Below are positions 27,708 to 35,374 of a DNA stretch of 64,000 nt, one piece after another; the stretch's first letter is position 1, and the number at the start of each line of letters is the position of its first letter. Source of the stretch: Streptomyces vietnamensis (lineage in GTDB: Bacteria; Actinomycetota; Actinomycetes; Streptomycetales; Streptomycetaceae); assembly GCF_000830005.1 (NCBI RefSeq), contig NZ_CP010407.1, forward strand, positions 4,445,001-4,509,000, written 5' to 3'. The notes under the pieces were generated by a model. That model had not been told where the DNA came from. It saw nothing but the letters and a program-made list of their open reading frames with translations, and ran no database searches. The position numbers and the translations under genes were made by a program.

Positions 27708-27743
27708 AAGGCCCGCACCTTCTGGTGCGGGCCTTCGTTTTTG
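27708..27743. terminator. Terminator of tRNA-Asp
   Basis: GAAGGCCCGCACC...GGTGCGGGCCTTC with a T5 run on the plus strand, immediately 3' of the minus-strand tRNA-Asp. Confidence 0.85.
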
Positions 27744-27817
27744 CGATCCTGACGGGACTTGAACCCGCGACCTCCACCTTGACAGGGTGGCGAGCTAACC
27801 AACTGCTCCACAGGACC
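27744..27817 (-). tRNA. tRNA-Asp(GTC), copy 1
   Basis: Acceptor GGTCCTG/CAGGATC (with G2-T71 wobble), anticodon GTC in CTGTCAA, T-arm CGGGTTCAAGTCCCG, discriminator G. The copy at 33,745 shares the whole body and differs in the acceptor stem. Confidence 0.95.
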
Positions 27818-27917
27818 TTGGCTGCGAGACAGACTGTACAGCAGGTCAGGGGGTGCGGTCGAACTCACCGACGGCGAGGGGTCCGCTACGGGGCCGCTCG
27901 CCGTCGGCGGGGCCCCC

Positions 27918-30900
27918 TTACGGGGCCGCCGCGTCGATCGCCTTCACGATCCGCTTGTCCGAGATCGGGTACGCCGTGCCCAGCGCGTGCGCGAAGTAGC
28001 TCACCCGCAGCTCCTCGATCATCCAGCGGATGTCGGTGACCTCGGACGGCACCGGACGCCCCTTCGGGAGCTGCTCCAGGAGCCAGGCGTACTCGTCCTG
28101 CATCTCCTGGACCTTCTCCATCCGGGTGGTGTCCCGCTGGACCCCGGTCGGCATCTGCTGGAGCCGCCGGTCCACCGCCACCAGGTAGCGCATCAGGTCC
28201 GGGAGCCGCTTCAGGCCCGTACGGGTGACGAAGCCGGCCGGCATCAGCCAGGCGAGCTGCGCCTTCACGTCGGTCAGGTTGTTGATCAGGGCCAGGCTGT
28301 TCGTCGACTTCAGCCGGCGCTCGCACGCCTGCCAGGCCGCCAGGATCTGCTGGACCTGGCCCACCGTCCGCACCGTCGTGTCCACCAGGTCGGCGCGGAC
28401 CTTGTCGTACAGCTTCCGGAAGGACTCCTCGTCCCAGGCCGGGCCGCCGTGGTCCGCGATCAGCTTGTCGGCCGCGGCGGTGGCGCAGTCGTCGAAGAGG
28501 GCCTGGATCGAGCCGTGCGGGTTCGACGACAGGGCCAGCTTCTGCTGGTTGGTCAGCTTGTCCGAGGCGAACTTCGCCGGGTTCACCGGGATGTTCAGCA
28601 TGATCAGCTTCCGGGTGCCCCGCCACATCGCCTGCGCCTGCTCGGCCTCCGAGTCGAAGAGCCGCACGGCCACGCTGTCGCCCTCGTCGACCAGCGCCGG
28701 GTACGCCTTGACCGGCTGGCCGCCCCGCTTGGTCTCGAAGACCTTCGTGAGCGTCCCGATCGTCCAGTCCTTGAGGCCCGTGCGCTCCAGGGAGGGCCCG
28801 GAGCCGTCCGGGCCGCCCGTGGCCGCCGCAGCGGCCTTGGAGAGCGCCTGACGGGCCTTGGGACGCAGCTTCAGCCGCAGCGTCTCCAGGTCCTTGTCCT
28901 CGGCCAGCTTCCGGCGCCGCTCGTCGACGATCCGGAAGGTCACCTTGAGGTGCTCGGGGACCTTCGCCCAGTCGAAGTCCTCGGCCGTCACCGGGACGCC
29001 GACCATCCGCTGGAGCTCCCGGGCGAGCGCGCCCGTCAGCGGCTCCTGGACGGGGACGACCGTGTCCAGGAAGCGGGTCGCGAAGTTCGGCGCCGGGACG
29101 TAGTGGCGGCGGATCGGCTTCGGGAGCGACCGGATGAGCTCGGTGACGACCTCGGCGCGCAGACCCGGGATCTGCCACTCGAAGCCCTCGTCCGTCACCT
29201 GGTTGAGCACCTGGAGCGGTACGTGGACGGTCACGCCGTCCGCGTCCGCGCCCGGCTCGAACTGGTACGTCACCCGGAACTTCAGCGCGCCCTGGCGCCA
29301 GGAGTCCGGATAGTCGTCCTTGGTGACCGCCCCGGCCTTCTCGTTGATGAGCATCTCGCGCTCGAAGTCGAGGAACTCCGGCTCCTCGCGGCGCTTGTGC
29401 TTCCACCAGGAGTCGAAGTGGGCGCCGGACACGACGTGTTCGGGGACGCGCTTGTCGTAGAAGTCGAAGAGCGTCTCGTCGTCGACGAGGATGTCCCGGC
29501 GCCTGGCCCGGTGTTCGAGCTCCTCGACCTCGGTCAGCAGCTTGCGGTTGTCCGCGAAGAACTTGTGGTGCGTGCGCCAGTCGCCCTCGACGAGCGCGTT
29601 CCGGATGAACAGGTCGCGGGAGACCTCCGGGTCGATCCGCCCGTAGTTCACCTTGCGGTCGGCGACGATCGGGACGCCGTACAGCGTCACCTTCTCGAAG
29701 GCCATCACGGCCGCCTGGTCCTTCTCCCAGTGCGGCTCGCTGTACGTCTTCTTCACCAGGTGCTGCGCGAGCGGTTCGATCCACTCGGGCTCGATCCGGG
29801 CGTTGACCCGGGCCCAGAGCCGCGAGGTCTCCACCAGCTCGGCGGACATGACGAAGCGCGGGGGCTTCTTGAAGAGCGCGGAGCCGGGGAAGATCGCGAA
29901 CTTGGCGTTCCGCGCGCCCAGGTACTCGTTCCGAGTGCCCTCGCGCTTCGAGCCCTGGCTCTCCTTGCTCTCCTTCACGTCCTTCAGACCGATGTGGGAG
30001 AGCAGGCCGGAGAGCAGGGAGACGTGCACGGACTGCTCCGGCGCGTCCTCCTCGTTCAGATGGATGCCCATCTGCTTGGCGACCGTCCGCAGCTGGGCGT
30101 AGATGTCCTGCCACTCGCGGATGCGCAGGAAGTTCAGGTACTCCTGCTTGCACATCCGGCGGAAGGACGAGGAGCCGCGCTCCTTCTGCTGCTCGCGGAC
30201 GTACCGCCACAGGTTGAGGAAGGCGAGGAAGTCGCTCGTCTCGTCCTTGAAGCGGGCGTGCTGCTGATCGGCCTGCGCCTGCTTGTCGGACGGCCGCTCG
30301 CGCGGGTCCTGGATGGACAGCGCCGCCGCGATCACCATGACCTCGCGGACGCAGCCGTTCTTGTCGGCCTCCAGGACCATCCGGGCGAGCCGCGGGTCCA
30401 CCGGCAGCTGGGACAGCTTCCGGCCCTGCTGCGTGAGCCGCTTCTTCGGGTCCTTCTCCGCCGGGTCGATCGCGCCGAGCTCCTGGAGGAGCTGCACGCC
30501 GTCCCGGATGTTCCGGTGGTCCGGCGGGTCGATGAAGGGGAACTTCTCGATGTCGCCGAGGCCGGCCGCGGTCATCTGGAGGATGACGGAGGCCAGGTTC
30601 GTACGGAGGATCTCCGCGTCCGTGAACTCCGGACGGGTGAGGAAGTCGTCCTCGGAGTAGAGGCGGATGCAGATGCCGTCGCTCGTACGGCCGCAGCGGC
30701 CCTTGCGCTGGTTGGCGCTGGCCTGGCTGATCGGCTCGATCGGGAGGCGCTGCACCTTGGTCCGGTGCGAGTAGCGCGAGATGCGGGCGGTGCCCGGGTC
30801 GATCACGTACTTGATGCCGGGGACGGTCAGGGAGGTCTCGGCGACGTTCGTCGCGAGGACGATCCGGCGGCCGGAGTGCGCCTGGAAGACCCGGTGCTGC

Positions 30901-31886
30901 TCGGCGTGCGAAAGCCGGGCGTAGAGCGGGAGGATCTCGGTGTTGAAGAGCTTCTTCTTGATCAGCGCGTCCGCCGTGTCGCGGATCTCGCGCTCGCCGG
31001 AGAGGAAGACCAGGACGTCGCCCGGTCCCTCCTTCTGGAGCTCGTCGACGGCGTCGCAGATCGCGGTGATCTGGTCCCGGTCGGACTCCTCGCTGTCCTC
31101 TTCGAGGAGCGGGCGGTAGCGGACCTCGACCGGATACGTACGGCCGGAGACCTCGACGATCGGGGCGTCGCCGAAGTGGCGGGAGAAGCGCTCCGGATCG
31201 ATCGTCGCGGAGGTGATCACGACCTTCAGGTCGGGGCGCTTCGGAAGCAGCTGGGCCAGATAGCCGAGCAGGAAGTCGATGTTGAGGGACCGCTCGTGGG
31301 CCTCGTCGATGATGATCGTGTCGTACGCGCGCAGCTCGCGGTCCGTCTGGATCTCGGCGAGCAGGATGCCGTCCGTCATCAGCTTCACGAAGGTCGCGTC
31401 CGGGTTCACCTGGTCGGTGAAGCGGACCTTCCAGCCGACGGCCTCGCCCAGCGGGGTCTTCAGCTCCTCGGCGACGCGCTCGGCGACCGTGCGGGCGGCG
31501 ATCCGGCGGGGCTGGGTGTGCCCGATCATGCCCCGGACGCCCCGGCCCAGCTCCAGACAGATCTTCGGGATCTGCGTGGTCTTTCCGGAACCCGTCTCAC
31601 CGGCGACGATCACGACCTGGTGGTCGCGTATCGCCTCCAGGATCTCGTCCTTCTTCTGGGAGACGGGCAGCTGCTCGGGGTACGTGACCGCGGGCACGCG
31701 GGAGGCGCGCCCGTCGGTGCGCTCCTTGGCCTTGGCCGCCTCTGCGGCGATCTCGTCCAGGACGGCCGCGCGGGCCTCGGGCTTGCGGATGCGGCGGGCG
31801 CCTTCGAGACGGCGGCCGAGCCGGTGCGAGTCCCGCAGCGAGACCTCGGCCAGGACGGACTGGAGGGCGGCGAAGGAAGTAGACAT
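27918..31886 (-). CDS. hrpA: ATP-dependent RNA helicase HrpA
   Basis: 1,322 residues from ATG 31886 (MSTSFAALQSVLAEVSLRDS); the upstream ATG at 31,931 lacks a ribosome site. DEAH/RHA family: Walker A GETGSGKTTQIPK near residue 95, TQPRRIAA, DEAHER, SATID, then the helicase C domain (VLATNVAETSLTVPGIKYVID, QRKGRCGRT), HA2 and OB-fold domains and a C-terminal DUF3418-type region. In bacteria HrpA acts in mRNA processing and rescue of stalled ribosomes. Transcribed alone, divergent from the DsbA-like gene. The 1,577-residue frame on the other strand is a shadow except for its last quarter. Confidence 0.95.
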   Translation of the reverse strand: MSTSFAALQSVLAEVSLRDSHRLGRRLEGARRIRKPEARAAVLDEIAAEAAKAKERTDGRASRVPAVTYPEQLPVSQKKDEILEAIRDHQVVIVAGETGSGKTTQIPKICLELGRGVRGMIGHTQPRRIAARTVAERVAEELKTPLGEAVGWKVRFTDQVNPDATFVKLMTDGILLAEIQTDRELRAYDTIIIDEAHERSLNIDFLLGYLAQLLPKRPDLKVVITSATIDPERFSRHFGDAPIVEVSGRTYPVEVRYRPLLEEDSEESDRDQITAICDAVDELQKEGPGDVLVFLSGEREIRDTADALIKKKLFNTEILPLYARLSHAEQHRVFQAHSGRRIVLATNVAETSLTVPGIKYVIDPGTARISRYSHRTKVQRLPIEPISQASANQRKGRCGRTSDGICIRLYSEDDFLTRPEFTDAEILRTNLASVILQMTAAGLGDIEKFPFIDPPDHRNIRDGVQLLQELGAIDPAEKDPKKRLTQQGRKLSQLPVDPRLARMVLEADKNGCVREVMVIAAALSIQDPRERPSDKQAQADQQHARFKDETSDFLAFLNLWRYVREQQKERGSSSFRRMCKQEYLNFLRIREWQDIYAQLRTVAKQMGIHLNEEDAPEQSVHVSLLSGLLSHIGLKDVKESKESQGSKREGTRNEYLGARNAKFAIFPGSALFKKPPRFVMSAELVETSRLWARVNARIEPEWIEPLAQHLVKKTYSEPHWEKDQAAVMAFEKVTLYGVPIVADRKVNYGRIDPEVSRDLFIRNALVEGDWRTHHKFFADNRKLLTEVEELEHRARRRDILVDDETLFDFYDKRVPEHVVSGAHFDSWWKHKRREEPEFLDFEREMLINEKAGAVTKDDYPDSWRQGALKFRVTYQFEPGADADGVTVHVPLQVLNQVTDEGFEWQIPGLRAEVVTELIRSLPKPIRRHYVPAPNFATRFLDTVVPVQEPLTGALARELQRMVGVPVTAEDFDWAKVPEHLKVTFRIVDERRRKLAEDKDLETLRLKLRPKARQALSKAAAAATGGPDGSGPSLERTGLKDWTIGTLTKVFETKRGGQPVKAYPALVDEGDSVAVRLFDSEAEQAQAMWRGTRKLIMLNIPVNPAKFASDKLTNQQKLALSSNPHGSIQALFDDCATAAADKLIADHGGPAWDEESFRKLYDKVRADLVDTTVRTVGQVQQILAAWQACERRLKSTNSLALINNLTDVKAQLAWLMPAGFVTRTGLKRLPDLMRYLVAVDRRLQQMPTGVQRDTTRMEKVQEMQDEYAWLLEQLPKGRPVPSEVTDIRWMIEELRVSYFAHALGTAYPISDKRIVKAIDAAAP

Positions 31887-31973
31887 ACGGGATCCAGGAT
31901 CGCACCTGCGGACGAGAAGCGGCGAACCCATTTACGAGCGGCTTCCCCGGGGGTGGATGCCTATCGTTCCTGC

Positions 31974-32720
31974 ATGCCCACGTCCACGTCCACGTCCAAG
32001 TCCAAGCCGCTCATGATCGTCTCCGGGGTGGCGGTTGCCGCCGTACTGGCCGGCCTCGCCTCGTACACCGCCACCAAGCCCGCGTCCCCCGGCGCCTCCG
32101 GCTCCTCGTCCGTCGCCGAGGTCTCCGCCGACCCCTCCGCCGGCGTCTACGCCGACCTGGAGGCGTACGCCCGCCGCGACGCCTCCGACAAGCTCGCCCT
32201 CGGCCGCGCCGACGCGCCCGTCGTGCTCATCGAGTACGCCGACTTCAAGTGCGGCTACTGCGGGAAGTTCGCCCGCGACACCGAGCCCGTCCTGGTGAAG
32301 AAGTACGTCGAGAAGGGCGTCCTGCGCATCGAGTGGCGGAACTTCCCGATCTTCGGCGAGGAGTCGGAGAACGCCGCCCGCGCCTCCTGGGCGGCCGGGC
32401 GGCAGGGCCGGTTCTGGGAGTTCCACAAGGCCGCCTACGCCGAGGGCGCCAAGGAGAAGGGCTTCGGCAAGGAGCGCCTCGCCGCCCTCGCGAAGGAGGC
32501 CGGCGTGGCCGACCTCGGCCGGTTCGCGAAGGACAGCGACAGCGCGGCGGCCCGGGAGGCCGTCGGCAAGGACCAGGAACAGGGGTACGCGCTCGGCGCC
32601 ACCTCCACCCCGTCCTTCCTGATCAACGGCCGCCCGATCGCCGGAGCCCAGCCCCTGGAGACCTTCACGGAGGCCATCGAGGCGGCGGCGAAGGCCGCGC
32701 CTTCGAAGGGCGAGCAGTGA
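31974..32720 (+). CDS. DsbA-family thiol-disulfide oxidoreductase, membrane-anchored
   Basis: 248 residues from ATG 31974; TATCGT 6 bases upstream may be a -10 of a leaderless mRNA. An N-terminal hydrophobic segment (about 12-31, no lipobox) exports or anchors the protein, then a Ser/Ala linker and a thioredoxin-like domain with active site Cys93-Gly-Tyr-Cys96. A cis-Pro region is seen in GATSTPSFLINGRPI. Overlaps ccdA-like gene by GTGA; the pair probably moves reducing equivalents across the membrane or forms disulfides in secreted proteins. Confidence 0.88.
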   Translation: MPTSTSTSKSKPLMIVSGVAVAAVLAGLASYTATKPASPGASGSSSVAEVSADPSAGVYADLEAYARRDASDKLALGRADAPVVLIEYADFKCGYCGKFARDTEPVLVKKYVEKGVLRIEWRNFPIFGEESENAARASWAAGRQGRFWEFHKAAYAEGAKEKGFGKERLAALAKEAGVADLGRFAKDSDSAAAREAVGKDQEQGYALGATSTPSFLINGRPIAGAQPLETFTEAIEAAAKAAPSKGEQ

Positions 32721-33550
32721 CCTCGGGCATCGGCTACTTCGCCGCCTTCCTCGGCGGCCTCCTCGCCCTGCTCAGCCCGTGCAGCGCCCTGCTCCTGCCC
32801 GCCTTCTTCGCGTACTCGATCGACACGCGCGCGAAGCTCGTGGCCAGGACCGGCATCCTCTACGCGGGCCTGGCGACCACCCTCGTCCCGCTCGGCGCGG
32901 CCGGCTCCCTCGCGGGCCGGTTCTTCTACGGCCACCGGGACCTGCTCGTCACCGCCGGGGGCTGGCTGATCATCGGGCTCGGCGTCCTCCAGATCCTCGG
33001 CCTCGGCTTCACCTCCCGCCGGATCGCCGAGGCGAGCGGCCGCATCCGGCCCACCTCGGCGCTCTCCGTCTACGCCCTCGGCCTGGTCTACGGCCTCGCC
33101 GGCTTCTGCGCGGGCCCGATCCTCGGCAGCGTCCTGACGGTGGCGGCGCTGAGCGGCAGCCCGGCGTACGGCGGACTGCTCCTCGCGGTGTACGCGCTCG
33201 GCATGGCCGTCCCGCTGTTCGTCCTGGCGCTGCTCTGGGACCGGTACGAGCTGGGCCGGCGGCGCTGGCTGCGCGGCCGCCCGCTCCGTATCGGCCGCTT
33301 CGAGGTGCACTTCACCTCGCTGCTCTCGGGCCTCTTCTTCATCGCCCTCGGCACCCTGTTCCTCGTCTTCGACGGGACGACGGCGCTGCCGGGCCTGCTG
33401 TCGGTGGACGAGTCCTTCGCCGTGGAGGAGCGGGTCGCCTCGCTCGGCCGTTCGGTGCCGGACTGGGCGCTGCTCGTCGCGGTCGTGGCGGCGGTGGGCC
33501 TCGGGTTCGCGCTGCGGGGCCGCAGGGCGCGGCGGCGCGAGGAGGTCTGA
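32717..33550 (+). CDS. CcdA/DsbD-type cytochrome c biogenesis membrane protein
   Basis: 277 residues from GTG 32717, overlapping the DsbA-like gene by four bases. Six or more membrane helices with the paired cysteines of CcdA: one in ALLSPCSALLLPAFF (about 22) and one in GLAGFCAGPILGS (about 131). Such proteins carry electrons from cytoplasmic thioredoxin to extracytoplasmic thiol proteins; the DsbA-like neighbour is the natural partner. One more membrane helix lies near the C-terminus (WALLVAVVAAVGLGFAL). Confidence 0.88.
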   Translation: MTSGIGYFAAFLGGLLALLSPCSALLLPAFFAYSIDTRAKLVARTGILYAGLATTLVPLGAAGSLAGRFFYGHRDLLVTAGGWLIIGLGVLQILGLGFTSRRIAEASGRIRPTSALSVYALGLVYGLAGFCAGPILGSVLTVAALSGSPAYGGLLLAVYALGMAVPLFVLALLWDRYELGRRRWLRGRPLRIGRFEVHFTSLLSGLFFIALGTLFLVFDGTTALPGLLSVDESFAVEERVASLGRSVPDWALLVAVVAAVGLGFALRGRRARRREEV

Positions 33551-33612
33551 GCGGTGGCTGCGGGGAGGGGCGCGGGCCCCTTCCCGTACGGCCGCACCTC
33601 TCGGGGAACGAA

Positions 33613-33642
33613 GAAGGCCCCGTTCTTTCGAACGGGGCCTTC
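33613..33642. terminator. Bidirectional terminator ccdA-like gene / tRNA-Phe
   Basis: GAAGGCCCCGTTC/GAACGGGGCCTTC, 13-bp stem, between a plus-strand gene and the minus-strand tRNA cluster. Confidence 0.85.
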
Positions 33643-33648
33643 TCTCTG

Positions 33649-33722
33649 TGGCTGGGGCCGGGGTCGAACCGGCGACCTATCGCTTTTCAGGCGATCGCTC
33701 GTACCAACTGAGCTACCCAGCC
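33649..33722 (-). tRNA. tRNA-Phe(GAA)
   Basis: Acceptor GGCTGGG/CCCAGCC, anticodon GAA in CTGAAAA, T-arm CCGGTTCGACCCCGG, discriminator A. Last gene of a minus-strand Glu-Asp-Phe cluster. Confidence 0.96.
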
Positions 33723-33744
33723 ACGAGGTCATTGCTGACCTCAG

Positions 33745-33818
33745 CGACTCTGACGGGACTTGAACCCGCGACCTCCACCTTGACAGGGTGGCGAGCTAAC
33801 CAACTGCTCCACAGAGCC
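33745..33818 (-). tRNA. tRNA-Asp(GTC), copy 2
   Basis: Acceptor GGCTCTG/CAGAGTC; the stretch from D-arm to T-arm is identical to tRNA-Asp at 27,744. Anticodon GTC. Confidence 0.96.
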
Positions 33819-33859
33819 TTGCTTTGTGCGCGATCACTAGTCTCGCACACGGTACTGCG

Positions 33860-33932
33860 TGCCCCCAACGGGATTCGAACCCGTGCTACCGCCTTGAAAG
33901 GGCGGCGTCCTGGGCCACTAGACGATGAGGGC
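33860..33932 (-). tRNA. tRNA-Glu(TTC)
   Basis: Acceptor GCCCTCA/TGGGGGC with one G-T pair, anticodon TTC in CTTTCAA, T-arm CGGGTTCGAATCCCG, discriminator A. First gene of the Glu-Asp-Phe cluster. Confidence 0.96.
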
Positions 33933-34036
33933 TAGAGGCTCACCTGCGCACTTCTCAGTGCGTCGGGGACGTGAGAAGCATATGGGATGCCGGCCGCTAT
34001 CGCCAAAACGGATTCCGGCAGGGGGAGAATGGGCCC

Positions 34037-34387
34037 GTGCTGGAGATGACGCGCGAGGAGTTCGAGGAGCTTGTCGCCGAGGCCCTGGACCGGATCCCGC
34101 CGGAGCTGACACGGCTGATGGACAACGTCGCCGTGTTCGTCGAGGACGAGCCCTCCCCGGAGGACCCCGAGCTGCTCGGGCTCTACGAGGGGACGCCGCT
34201 GACCGAGCGCGGCGAGTGGTACGCCGGGGTGCTGCCCGACCGGATCACGATCTACCGGGGGCCGACGCTGCGGATGTGCGAGTCGCGCGAGGACGTGGTC
34301 GCGGAGACGGAGATCACCGTCGTGCACGAGATCGCCCACCACTTCGGCATCGACGACGAGCGGCTGCACGCGCTCGGTTACGGCTGA
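34037..34387 (+). CDS. Small zincin-like metallopeptidase
   Basis: 116 residues from GTG 34037, with GAGAAT eight bases upstream as possible -10; ATG 34046 is the alternative. The motif HEIAHHFGIDDERL at residues 97-110 has the HExxH plus downstream Asp pattern of the actinobacterial Zincin_1/metallopeptidase family, and length is normal for that family. Cytoplasmic by sequence; no substrate is known. Confidence 0.85.
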   Translation: MLEMTREEFEELVAEALDRIPPELTRLMDNVAVFVEDEPSPEDPELLGLYEGTPLTERGEWYAGVLPDRITIYRGPTLRMCESREDVVAETEITVVHEIAHHFGIDDERLHALGYG

Positions 34388-34484
34388 GGCTCGGGCCTCT
34401 TCCCGCGTGTCCCTTGTGGTGCCGGGGGAGTTGGGCAGTGCGACGCGTTCCGTTCCTGCCCGTTGTGTCCTGGAGGTGCCCCCC

Positions 34485-35177
34485 GTGCGCCATTTGCCCA
34501 CCCCGGTGAGATGGGCCGCCACCGCGCTGGCCGTCGCGGCCTGTGCCGGTCTGAGCGGCTGTATGAGTGTGAGTGACGAGGGGGCGAAGCCGGCGCCCGG
34601 CGCGTCCGGGGGGAAGCACGGCGCGGCGGCCGAGAGCGACGGCGGCGGGGGCGTCCGGGGCGGGGGCGGCGGCTCGTGGAACGGCCGGCCGGAGAAGGGC
34701 GGGCCGGCCCCGGCCGGTGCGGGCGAGGAGTCCCCGGTCCCGAGCGGCTCGCCGTCGGGCACCGCGAAGCCCTCGCCGGGCGCCGTCCTGCCGGTGGAGG
34801 GCCCGGGCGGGTCCGGCGGGCCGCCGAAGTCGCAGCCGACGGGTGGCGGCCACGAGGTGCCGGGCGGCGGCTCGGGCGGCGGCGGGAACGGCGGCAGCGG
34901 GGGCAGTGGCGGCAGCGGAGGGAGCGGCGGCAGCGGGGGAGGTGCGGGGGGCCCGGACGGGGGCGGGTCCACGCCCACGCCGGAGCCGACCCCGGAACCG
35001 CCCACCCCGACCCCGGAGCCGCCCACCCCGACCCCCGAGCCGACCCCGGAGCCGACCTCGAACCCCAGCGATCCGCCGACGCCGGGACCCGACACCCAGA
35101 TGGGTGCGATGCGGGCGGCGGACGGACCGGGCGCGCCCCCGGAGCCGGCGGCGTCACCGCAGGCCGAGCCGGTGTGA
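34485..35177 (+). CDS. Gly/Pro-rich lipoprotein of unknown function
   Basis: 230 residues from GTG 34485, 8 bases after GGAGG. Signal peptide ends in lipobox LSGC (Cys26). After it the protein is almost entirely low-complexity: Gly/Ser-rich to about residue 160, then a (Pro-Thr-Pro-Glu)n stretch at about 163-195. This looks like a flexible cell-wall-spanning protein without a folded domain. The extension upstream of GTG 34485 is not supported. Confidence 0.7.
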   Translation: MRHLPTPVRWAATALAVAACAGLSGCMSVSDEGAKPAPGASGGKHGAAAESDGGGGVRGGGGGSWNGRPEKGGPAPAGAGEESPVPSGSPSGTAKPSPGAVLPVEGPGGSGGPPKSQPTGGGHEVPGGGSGGGGNGGSGGSGGSGGSGGSGGGAGGPDGGGSTPTPEPTPEPPTPTPEPPTPTPEPTPEPTSNPSDPPTPGPDTQMGAMRAADGPGAPPEPAASPQAEPV

Positions 35178-35374
35178 CGCAGTCCGATTTGCCATAGGTG
35201 GGGGAGAGTCCGTATGGTGGTAGATCGCTTGATCCTATTGCCCGGCGCCGACACAGAAGAGCGCCGCGTGGCGCGTACTCTCCCTAGCCGTGGCTGACCG
35301 CATTGAGGCGGTCGTTTGCGAAATCACGGAGTTGACGGGCGCGTGCCGAGACTCCGGAAGGTTTCGCATTTCGC

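Noticed and set aside
27987-31973. Very long plus-strand frame running into the DsbA-like gene
   Set aside because: Most of it is the complement of hrpA; only the part from ATG 31974 encodes a recognisable protein.
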